A stretch of DNA of 64,000 nucleotides from the NCBI GenBank assembly GCA_019752335.1, contig JAIEMJ010000005.1, forward strand, positions 112,117-176,116, read 5' to 3'. This stretch comes from Bryobacteraceae bacterium (lineage in GTDB: Bacteria > Acidobacteriota > Terriglobia > Bryobacterales > Bryobacteraceae). The notes below the pieces were generated by a model. That model was not told the DNA's origin, ran no database searches, and was given only the letters and a program-made list of their open reading frames with translations. A program made the position numbers and the translations under genes. Of this stretch, positions 57,033 through 64,000 are shown piece by piece (within the stretch, counting starts at the first letter, position 1; each line of letters begins with the position of its first letter).

Positions 57033-60000
57033 CTAGAAGTTGAACTTCAAAGCGAATTGAATTTGACGCATGGGCGACGAGAGTCCCGTCAGTTTGCCGA
57101 AAGTGGAAGCGGCGTTGGGGCTGGAGCCATTGTTCCAGGCCACTTGCCCCCCAGCGGTCAGCAGAACATGGTTCGGGGCATTGAACATCTCCATGCGAAA
57201 TTCGATATTCCGCCGCTCGGTAAGCGGGAAGAGCTTGTGTACCGAAAGGTCCTGGTTACCCATCCACGGGCCGCGCAGTGCATTGCGTCCGCAATTTCCG
57301 AAAACGCCAGCCACGGGATTACTAAACGCGGCGGGATTGAACCAACCGTTCTGGTTGTTTCCTGGCAATAAAGGACTGACGCCCGGCACACAGTTGAGCC
57401 GTGTGGCGTTGGAGACAAAGTTAGTGCCCCCGGAATCCCACGCGGACGTATTCACGGCGCTCCCGCTTTGCAGCGTGGAAATCGTGCCGAGTTGCCAATT
57501 GCTCGCCAGTTGGTTCACCACTCCGCCACGGTTGAGGAAACGGTGTCCCTTACCAAAGGGCAGAGTGTAGAGAACGGAAGCGACGAGGCGGTGGGGAATA
57601 TTGAAGTCCGAAGGGCCCTTTTCGCAGCGAACCGGGCAACGCGCGTCCTGGGGCGAGAAAGTGCTGCCGACGGTACCACGGATGTTACTCGTCGCGTCGA
57701 TGGACCGGGACCAGGTATAGCTCACCAGCGCATTCAGGCTCGCGCCGAAGCGCTGGGTAAGCTTGCCGCTTAAGGCATTGTAACTGCCATTGGCGTCGGC
57801 ATTGATCCATTGGATGCCGGACGCGCCCCACTCAGGATAGGGGAGCCGCTGAACGACGGGAAGGCTCGGATTCAAGATGCCCTGATTCTGGTTGGCTAAA
57901 TAGTACAGGTGACGGCTTTGAGAACCAATGTACCCGGTTTCCAGTACCGTGGACTTGGCCAACGTGCGTTGAATATTCAAGGTGTATTGAATGGTGGAGG
58001 TATTCGGCAGGTGAGAATTACCGCCCCAGGTGAGACCGATGGGCAGGGTGACCGGAAGAGACGAAGTGTCGATGAAATTGTTATAGCTGAAAGACGGTAA
58101 GCCGTAAGTAGTGGGCGTCAGTTGGCCGGTACGTCCGCCTAAGCCCCGGTTGAAGTCGAAGACGGAATTCTTACTCTCCTCGGAATAGAAGATACCCACC
58201 CCAGCCCGGATAGACCAAGCCGCGGAGGGACTGTAGGCAATGCCCAGCCGCGGCGCGAAATTGCGATAATTCGTATTGATCAAGCGGCGGCCCAGGCGCC
58301 CATCGCGCACGGTTTGCAGCGGGGGCAAGCCGCCCACGGGCGCTGACCCAATGTTGGGCGTCGCCCAGTAAGGCGCGTAGCGGAACTGGACATCGTCGTA
58401 GAAGTTGCCACTCCCGGTGCGAACGTAGACGGGATGCTTGCTAAGATCCTTCACATTAGCTTCGTTGGGGAGCGGTTGATTGAGTTGGACATTGACCTCG
58501 CGGCCGGATTTATCGAGCAAGGGCTGCATCACTTCCCAGCGTAAGCCCATGGTGACGGTAAGCCGCGGGCTGAGCCGCCATGTATCGTCGAAGTAAGTAG
58601 CCCATTCGTGGTTGCGGAACTCGGCGCTGGCGAGTGCGACGGCGATGATGGAGTTGTTCGGATGTCCGAGCAGGAAGTCGGCGCCCGTGTAGCCGCCGGC
58701 CTGCGTGGCGGTCGTAGCCCCGGTTGGGGTGATGGTGTTGGTGAACTGGCCATTAAACAGAAACTGGCCGCGCGGGAACTCGTTGCCCAGTTGCGGAAAT
58801 TGATTCATCCGAAACTCGCCGCCCATCCGCAGCGAGTGCCGCCCAATCACCCACGAAAAGTTATCAATCAATTGATAGTACTTATTATTGATCTGGAAAG
58901 GACTACTCGTGGGATTGCCGAAGCTAGTGAGATTTTGTGCTAGCGAAATATTCGGGACGCCCCAGGAATTGCTGTCGGTCACTTTGACCGGAACGCCGAT
59001 GGCGCCGCTGACGTCCTCAACGCCGGCGAGTTGCTGGGTGATGTTATTAAAGAGTGAGTTATAGCCGAACCGGGCTTCGTTCACTTTAGTGGCGGAAATC
59101 GTGCGGACGTTCGAAAGCACCCATTGGCTGGCGCGAGTGTACAGCGTGTTGCCATCGTTCAAGCCCAGCGTGGGTAGCACCGCCAAGGTGGATTCATCGT
59201 TGTAGCTGAACCGGCCGAACCACTGGGACTTGGCACTTTCGTTAAAGTCAATCCGTTGGGTGAGCGTATTTTTGTCCACCGGCGTCTTATTCGCGTATTG
59301 GTAGTTGCGAAAGGGTAAGCCGGGCGGGGTGGGCTGATTCGGAGAAGGCATCCACTTGAGCAGGGTGAGAGAGCCGCGGCTGAGACGGCTGACGGGGATT
59401 TGGTTGTTGGGAAAACGGGTTTGGGTGATGTTGGGGTAGGTGCCGGTGCGCGACGTAGGATCGGCCAAGGCGAAGGCCGGCAGCATGGAGGAGAAGTCAC
59501 CGGCGCGCATGGGGTCCGTCAGGACGGTGCCTAAAGAGGGCGACGTAAGGCGGGAATTGTAGCCCTCGAAGTTAGACATAAAGAAGAGGCGATTCCTGCC
59601 GTTGTAGAGCTTGGGAATCACCACCGGTCCGCCGAGCGTGTAACCGTACTGATTTTGCCGGTAGGCCGCTTTCCCGGGGGAGGGATTGGTGGCGCTCCGC
59701 GTGGACGAGGCAAAGTCGTAGGTGCGCGCATCCAGCTTATCATTGCGCAGAAACTCAAACAGCGTACCGTGATACTCATTGGTGCCCGGTTTGGTGGAGA
59801 CGTTGATCTGGCCGGTGGCGCGTCCGAATTCCGCGGGGTAGATGCCCGTCTGAACCTTAAACTCCTGCAAGGCGTCAACCGAGGGCTGGAGGATATAGGT
59901 ATTGAAGTTGATGTCGGTATTGGTGATGCCGTCGAGGGTAAAGTTCTGCCAGGTGGAGCGCCCGCCGGAGATGGCGATCGTCAGGGCGCCACGCGAGCCG

Positions 60001-60521
60001 CCGAGGCGTCCGGCCGCTTGGGCAGCAGGTACGAAGCCGAACGTGACGTTGGGACTTAAGGCGACCAGACTAAAGAAACTGCGGCCATTCAGCGGGAGGT
60101 CCTTGATGCGCGCCTCTTCAATCACGGTGCCCACAGTGGCGTTGTCCGTGGTGAGCGCGGCGGCGTTGGCAGCCACTTCCAGCGTCTGCGTGGCCTGGCC
60201 GACGGCGAGGGAGAAGTCAATGCGGGCGGTCTGCTGCACTTGAAGCTGGATGTCATTGGTGACCGCGGACTGGAAGCCCGGCGCCACCACCTTCACCTGG
60301 TAAACGCCTGGGGTGAGGGCCGGAAAACTGTAGAGACCAGCCGAGTTGGTGGCGGTAGTGCGGGCCACGTTGGTGGCGCTATTGGTGACGGTCACCACGG
60401 CGTCCGGGAGGGTCGCGCCGCTCTGGTCCTTCACCTCGCCCGTGATCTGCCCTCCGGTCTGCGCGCGAAGCGCGCACAGGGCAATCCACAGGAGTCCGAC
60501 GACAAGGTCTAACTTACGCAT
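57033..60521 (-). CDS. TonB-dependent receptor with carboxypeptidase-regulatory-like N-terminal domain (Oar-like)
   Basis: 1162 residues, signal peptide MRKLDLVVGLLWIALCALRA. Residues about 22-105 form a carboxypeptidase regulatory-like domain (GGQITGEVKDQSGATLPDAV, GLYSFPALTPGVYQVKVVAP). A plug region follows: TVGTVIEEARIKDLPLNGRS, FFSLVALSPNVTFGFVPAAQ, FTLDGITNTDINFNTYILQP, LQEFKVQTGIYPAEFGRATG. The rest is a long barrel, closing with QIQFALKFNF, the terminal aromatic expected for outer-membrane insertion. This architecture is abundant in Solibacter-like Acidobacteria and probably imports oligosaccharides or other large solutes. GAGGAAG precedes the ATG. Confidence 0.94.
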   Translation of the reverse strand: MRKLDLVVGLLWIALCALRAQTGGQITGEVKDQSGATLPDAVVTVTNSATNVARTTATNSAGLYSFPALTPGVYQVKVVAPGFQSAVTNDIQLQVQQTARIDFSLAVGQATQTLEVAANAAALTTDNATVGTVIEEARIKDLPLNGRSFFSLVALSPNVTFGFVPAAQAAGRLGGSRGALTIAISGGRSTWQNFTLDGITNTDINFNTYILQPSVDALQEFKVQTGIYPAEFGRATGQINVSTKPGTNEYHGTLFEFLRNDKLDARTYDFASSTRSATNPSPGKAAYRQNQYGYTLGGPVVIPKLYNGRNRLFFMSNFEGYNSRLTSPSLGTVLTDPMRAGDFSSMLPAFALADPTSRTGTYPNITQTRFPNNQIPVSRLSRGSLTLLKWMPSPNQPTPPGLPFRNYQYANKTPVDKNTLTQRIDFNESAKSQWFGRFSYNDESTLAVLPTLGLNDGNTLYTRASQWVLSNVRTISATKVNEARFGYNSLFNNITQQLAGVEDVSGAIGVPVKVTDSNSWGVPNISLAQNLTSFGNPTSSPFQINNKYYQLIDNFSWVIGRHSLRMGGEFRMNQFPQLGNEFPRGQFLFNGQFTNTITPTGATTATQAGGYTGADFLLGHPNNSIIAVALASAEFRNHEWATYFDDTWRLSPRLTVTMGLRWEVMQPLLDKSGREVNVQLNQPLPNEANVKDLSKHPVYVRTGSGNFYDDVQFRYAPYWATPNIGSAPVGGLPPLQTVRDGRLGRRLINTNYRNFAPRLGIAYSPSAAWSIRAGVGIFYSEESKNSVFDFNRGLGGRTGQLTPTTYGLPSFSYNNFIDTSSLPVTLPIGLTWGGNSHLPNTSTIQYTLNIQRTLAKSTVLETGYIGSQSRHLYYLANQNQGILNPSLPVVQRLPYPEWGASGIQWINADANGSYNALSGKLTQRFGASLNALVSYTWSRSIDATSNIRGTVGSTFSPQDARCPVRCEKGPSDFNIPHRLVASVLYTLPFGKGHRFLNRGGVVNQLASNWQLGTISTLQSGSAVNTSAWDSGGTNFVSNATRLNCVPGVSPLLPGNNQNGWFNPAAFSNPVAGVFGNCGRNALRGPWMGNQDLSVHKLFPLTERRNIEFRMEMFNAPNHVLLTAGGQVAWNNGSSPNAASTFGKLTGLSSPMRQIQFALKFNF

Positions 60522-60968
60522 GATGCTTCCTCACTATGCCTAGTTAAGTGGAACTGGAATGGCGTGAACGTTATCACAAAATGCGGCCGGAGAACAGGGG
60601 GGAGGGAGAAAATTGCCGTTGCCGCAAATTTTTCAGACCGTAAGACGAACATTTCAAAATAGTTAGGGAATCCGGTCGGGCGGAAATTTGCGCGAATGGG
60701 GTAGGATGGAATCGGATCTGGATGTTGTGGCGCTCGAGCGCGGGGCTCGAAACGGAGAGTTTACGAGTTCACCCCTTAAAGGGGGAATACCCCCGCGCGA
60801 CCTTAGTACTTTCAGGGGTACTTTAACCCTAAGTACTTTGGGGGGAATGCCCAATTTACCATTTGTTTACTTCCGAAACTGCAAAAAAGTCCAATGTTCG
60901 TGGCATGATGGGGCCACGCGATCCGAGAAGTCGTCGATATTTCCAAGTAAGAACGGGAAAAGAAATTC
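60522..60968. promoter_or_regulatory. 447 bp divergent intergenic region with repeated motifs
   Basis: No gene is seen here. It separates the divergent TonB receptor and matrixin genes and so must hold both promoters. At 60772-60855 are repeated elements: GGGGGAATACCC at 60781, GGGGGAATGCCC at 60841 (exactly 60 bp apart), and GTACTTT at 60806, 60818 and 60833. The palindrome CCCCTTAAAGGGG spans 60772-60784. This density of short repeats suggests an operator for a regulator. Confidence 0.55.
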
Positions 60969-62300
60969 ATGCGCATTGTTACTTTTTGTTTGATCAGCCT
61001 GATGGGTTCGTCGCTGTGGGCGAGCCGTAACGGCGATCTGCGCGAAAGAACCGAATCGGCCACCAGCATTGTCATGGGCGAGGTGGCCGCGAGCCGTAGT
61101 TTTTATGGTTCCGATGGAGAAATCTACACAGAGGTGAGCGTCCGGGTAGGCGCTTCTTTGAAGGAGCGCGGGCGCAAGTCCGCCGGCGTGCGGACCTTTC
61201 AGGTCAAAGGTGGCGTGGTAGGCGATACGCACGTCGTCTTCACCGATGTGCCCTCGTTTGAAGCCGACGAGTCAGTCATGGTGTTCTTCGAAGGCGACCA
61301 GCCGAGCGAAAAGTATACGATCCGCGGCGGCTATGTGCCGGAACTCGGCGAGTCCGCCGCCCAGGTGCTCTCGAAGGTTCGCCAGCACTTGGACGATCAG
61401 CAGGAACCGATGGCCGAGAGCGAACGTCGCCGGGCCGAGATGTTCCTGAATCAAACGGCGGCGGCCACGCCCCCGGCCCCCGATGCGGCCTGCTTTGTTC
61501 TGCTGGGGCCGAAGTGGGCCGATGCGCTCGCCACGTACAAACTCGGCACGACGATTCCCGCCACCTGGCGGACGGCGCTGGACGCGTCAGCCACCTCCTG
61601 GACACGCGCGGGCACGGGCTTCCAATTCCGCCCCGACGCCGCAAGCGCCAACGAATTGCTGATCGGCACGGTATCGGGCGCCTCCACGCTGGCCTCCACC
61701 CGCATCGAGTTCGACTCGTTGAATCGCATCCGGCGCTTCACCATGACCTTCAACAGCTCGGTGAGTTGGTCCACCACGGGCGAAGCGGGCAAGTTCGACG
61801 TGGAAAACGTCACCGCGCATGAACTCGGCCACGCCCTTGGTTTGAACCATCCTTCGGGCAATACCTGCAGCGAGCAGACCATGTGGGCCACGGCGGGCGC
61901 GGGGGAAACCAAGAAGCGCACGCTGGAAGGCGGCGATCGCGCGGGAGCGCTCTCGATGTATCCGGCCTCGGGCACACCGCCCACCACGCCACCCACCACC
62001 CCGCCTCCGGCCCCGACGGCTCCGGCGCCCGTCTTCACGACGGCCTACCTCTACCCGGCCCCACGCGCGGCGACGCCATTCGCCGTATGGGTGATCGGCT
62101 CTGGCTTTGATCCAGCGACGGTACAGATCGTCTTCACGGGCCCTGGCTGCGCCACCCCCTGCGTGGTGACACCGCGTGACCGCTCGACGACCATCCTGGG
62201 CGCCGAAACCACGCTCAGTACCCGCGGCATGTACACGATCGCGCTTCGCAACGGTCCGACGGGTGCTTTCTCACCCGCGCGCGTCTTCAGCGTTCAATAA
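60969..62300 (+). CDS. Secreted matrixin-type (M10) metalloprotease with IPT/TIG-like C-terminal domain
   Basis: 443 residues with signal peptide MRIVTFCLISLMGSSLWASR. A first region of about 150 residues (FYGSDGEIYTEVSVRVGASL, VMVFFEGDQPSEKYTIRGGY) may be a propeptide. The catalytic domain contains TAHELGHALGLNHPSGNT with the three zinc histidines (about 287-297) and a later methionine (CSEQTMWATAG or ALSMYPASG) as the Met-turn. A proline-rich hinge (about 335-353) leads to a C-terminal IPT/TIG-like Ig domain (PFAVWVIGSGFDPATVQIVF, LSTRGMYTIALRNGPTG). Likely degrades extracellular protein. Convergent with the AAA gene, 6 bp apart. Confidence 0.88.
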   Translation: MRIVTFCLISLMGSSLWASRNGDLRERTESATSIVMGEVAASRSFYGSDGEIYTEVSVRVGASLKERGRKSAGVRTFQVKGGVVGDTHVVFTDVPSFEADESVMVFFEGDQPSEKYTIRGGYVPELGESAAQVLSKVRQHLDDQQEPMAESERRRAEMFLNQTAAATPPAPDAACFVLLGPKWADALATYKLGTTIPATWRTALDASATSWTRAGTGFQFRPDAASANELLIGTVSGASTLASTRIEFDSLNRIRRFTMTFNSSVSWSTTGEAGKFDVENVTAHELGHALGLNHPSGNTCSEQTMWATAGAGETKKRTLEGGDRAGALSMYPASGTPPTTPPTTPPPAPTAPAPVFTTAYLYPAPRAATPFAVWVIGSGFDPATVQIVFTGPGCATPCVVTPRDRSTTILGAETTLSTRGMYTIALRNGPTGAFSPARVFSVQ

Positions 62301-62306
62301 AAGCCG

Positions 62307-63920
62307 CTACGCGCCCTGGCGCCGGACCTCAACCACCCGGCGCCCGTGGCGCTCGGCCATCTCCTGCCACTCCTCCACGTGTTTGCTTTCCCGCTGCTCG
62401 GTCAATACCTCGCTGATCGCCTGCACCAGGTCGCTTTCGGCGAGTCCTTCCCGCACCCCCCGCTCAATGCAATCGGCCATCTTGTTCGCCGTCGCCCGGT
62501 CCACGATGTTCTGGATCAGTGCGCCGCTCGCCAGATCGCTGAGGCGCAGTTCAATGGGGCGGTCAGTCTCCTCCAGCATCAACTCCGAGACGACTTGGGA
62601 CGGGCGATAAAGCTCGCGCGCCGCGAGTTCGCCCAAGGCGCTGGCGGTTAGGCCTTCGGCCAGAAAAACACCCTCCAGGTGAATGGCGAAGATGCGAGCG
62701 CTGGCTGGTTGCTCGGGCCGCGTGATGCGAATCCGCCGGTCGATGCGGCCAGGGCGCGTAATCGCCTCGTCCAAAGCATCGGCGCGGTTCGTGGCCAGGA
62801 TCACGAAGGCGCCCGAGTCATCCATGCCGTCCATTTCGGCCAGCAAGGCTGGCACCAGCGTGAAGCCGCTCTCGCGGGAGGGGCGACGCTTAAACAAAGC
62901 ATCAGCCTCGTCGAAGAAAAGCACCGCCGGATAGCCGCGCGTCTCCTTCCAGCGTCGCGCGGCGTCGAAGAGGCTTTTCACCATCTTCTCCGAGTTGCCG
63001 ACGTACTGATCGAGCAGTTGATGGCCCTTCACGTATTGGAAGCCGCCGTCCTCCGCCTTGCGCCGGTACAGGGCGGCCAACAGCTTCACGACGGCCTTGC
63101 CGAGGAGCGTTTTGCCGCAGCCGGGCGGACCGTACAGCAACACGCCCCGGCTCCGCCGCCGCTTAAACAAGACGAACAACTCGGGGTAGAGCACCGGCCA
63201 TTGGATCGCCCGGATCAGTTCGCGCTTAGCTTCTTCCTGGCCGCCGATGTCGCCCCAAACCCCCTCCAGCGCCCCGTCCAGCAGAGGCGAAGCGGGATCG
63301 AAGGCCAGCAACTCCAGCGGCTCGGCGTGCGGCTCCCCGTCCAGCCAGCGACGCCAGATGCGGCCGCCAAAGTGAATCAGATAGCTCTTGCCATGCGCCT
63401 CGGCCTCCTTCTCAATCGAGAGTTCCTCATGCTTACCGGGAGCCAGCAAGTCGAGATTCGCCAGTGCGACGCCGTCGCGAAAGGCGTGTGGCGCCGCCTG
63501 GTTGTTGGGAATCTCGATCAACTCGCCGTCCAGCAACGGCATCTCATAGGAGCGAGGAGGGACCACTTCCACGATCTCCCACTGGCAGCTACGCCAGTTG
63601 AAGTTGGAGGTCTTGTGGCCATAGAGCGTCACGCCGACGCGGTCATCTTCTTCGGTCTGCGCCGGGATCGGCATGAAGTTCGTGGGGCCCGTACCCATGC
63701 GGCCCCACCGCGCCTTAAACCAGTGGGAAGGCCGTGATGGATCCGTCGGGATGAGGGCGAAGGCCGCGGCTTGCTCCTCAAGACTAAGGCCCAGCACGCT
63801 CAGCGTAAACGCTGGCTGATGCTGGGCCTGAAGCCGCGAAGGCGGGTCAAAGTAGTCGTAACAGAATTCAAGCTGCGTAGCGCCCGGGGGAATGGGCGTA
63901 ATCGTTCCGGCACAGGCCAT
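62307..63920 (-). CDS. AAA+ ATPase (Cdc48/proteasomal-ATPase-like core) with unrecognised N-terminal half
   Basis: 537 residues. Single AAA module: VWGDIGGQEEAKRELIRAIQ near 218, Walker A in LLYGPPGCGKTLLGKAVVKL near 262, VLFFDEADALFKRRPSRESG near 330, sensor 1 ATNRADALDEAITRPGRIDR with arginine-finger candidates near 388. The Cys-containing GPPGCGKT and the DIGG entry recall Cdc48 and Mpa/ARC-type unfoldases, but there is no coiled coil or OB domain ahead and no GQYL-like tail. The first about 215 residues (EFCYDYFDPPSRLQAQHQPA, GHKTSNFNWRSCQWEIVEVV, YLIHFGGRIWRRWLDG) match no domain I know and may bind the substrate. No protease gene is nearby. Confidence 0.8.
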   Translation of the reverse strand: MACAGTITPIPPGATQLEFCYDYFDPPSRLQAQHQPAFTLSVLGLSLEEQAAAFALIPTDPSRPSHWFKARWGRMGTGPTNFMPIPAQTEEDDRVGVTLYGHKTSNFNWRSCQWEIVEVVPPRSYEMPLLDGELIEIPNNQAAPHAFRDGVALANLDLLAPGKHEELSIEKEAEAHGKSYLIHFGGRIWRRWLDGEPHAEPLELLAFDPASPLLDGALEGVWGDIGGQEEAKRELIRAIQWPVLYPELFVLFKRRRSRGVLLYGPPGCGKTLLGKAVVKLLAALYRRKAEDGGFQYVKGHQLLDQYVGNSEKMVKSLFDAARRWKETRGYPAVLFFDEADALFKRRPSRESGFTLVPALLAEMDGMDDSGAFVILATNRADALDEAITRPGRIDRRIRITRPEQPASARIFAIHLEGVFLAEGLTASALGELAARELYRPSQVVSELMLEETDRPIELRLSDLASGALIQNIVDRATANKMADCIERGVREGLAESDLVQAISEVLTEQRESKHVEEWQEMAERHGRRVVEVRRQGA

Positions 63921-63935
63921 AGGCCCAGTGTAGGA

Positions 63936-64000
63936 CTATTGGACGGGCCCAGCCGCGCCGCCTCCGCCGCCACCGCCCCGCATACCTCCGCCGCCGCCAC
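63936..64000 (-). CDS. Glycine-rich C-terminal end of a gene cut by the window edge
   Basis: Reading the minus strand to TAG at 63936-63938 gives a tail of nearly only glycine with one Met-Arg and ending AAGPVQ. The frame is open to the window end. The gap to the AAA start is 15 bp, as between genes of one operon. Codon bias is consistent, but too little is seen to name it, and other frames are also open here. Confidence 0.35.
   Translation of the reverse strand, partial: GGGGGMRGGGGGGGAAGPVQ

Overview
The window is a GC-rich bacterial chromosome segment with about 50 protein genes, two tRNA-Arg genes and almost no spare DNA. Many neighbours share ATGA, GTGA or TTGA stop/start overlaps. The gene content points to Acidobacteriota of the Bryobacterales / Candidatus Solibacter type. 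The main evidence is a secreted protein ending in the Solibacter-type C-terminal domain (TIGR03437) after five BACON-like repeats (27365-29425). Two cytochrome-type DUF1549/DUF1553 plus DUF1501 gene pairs, a 1162-residue Oar-like TonB-dependent receptor and two NHL-repeat proteins agree with this. The placement rests on family knowledge; there is no rRNA gene in the window.

Layout: 1-10660 (minus) holds a YbbP-type FtsX permease cut by the window start, its ATPase, a PilZ/J-domain fusion, a GH5-like glycosidase, an ABC-F ATPase, a D-aminoacylase-like amidohydrolase, an aldo/keto reductase and a secreted propeller-like protein. 10754-15535 (plus) holds a YdjC deacetylase, a quinone oxidoreductase, a secreted cyanophycinase-like peptidase and a TonB receptor. 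15538-19771 (minus) is the first DUF1501/cytochrome pair, divergent from an AraC regulator. 19844-23758 (plus) holds the AraC regulator, an MFS exporter, a secreted metallopeptidase and a thioredoxin-like protein, followed by tRNA-Arg(CCG). A minus-strand amidohydrolase then precedes gyrA, which ends in a clear intrinsic terminator.

27365-35241 (plus) carries the BACON/Soli protein coupled to an unusual exported methyltransferase-like protein, then an operon of NHL protein, DUF1549/1553 protein, DUF1501 protein and FGE-type protein. After a small secretin-N-like protein on the minus strand come an HlyD adaptor, class I fumarase, a sugar isomerase/epimerase, a Gfo/Idh/MocA dehydrogenase and an alkaline phosphatase (36017-42758). 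A perfect terminator hairpin lies just after the phosphatase, inside the start of the next reading frame. 43252-52054 is a long minus-strand series: alarmone-hydrolase-like HD protein, truncated GH31, M24 peptidase, Wzt-type ATPase, lysA, GAF-GAF-PP2C phosphatase, deoC and an RpiB-like isomerase. Beyond that are a NicO-type metal exporter, a GT9 glycosyltransferase, an NHL protein, tRNA-Arg(TCT), an orphan DUF433 protein, an aminotransferase with a tiny OB-fold partner, the large TonB receptor, a matrixin protease and an AAA ATPase with an unrecognised N-terminal half.

The most interesting signal is the deoC/RpiB-like pair (50544-52054). DeoC has an amphipathic N-terminal helix, a flexible linker and a five-cysteine segment. 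The isomerase has an N-terminal extension and altered active-site positions. Together these resemble cargo enzymes of sugar-phosphate bacterial microcompartments, although no shell gene is in the window. Other items worth attention are the PilZ/J fusion, a GH31 protein without its catalytic core, the AAA ATPase, and an intergenic region with repeated GTACTTT and GGGGGAAT(A/G)CCC motifs ahead of the matrixin gene.
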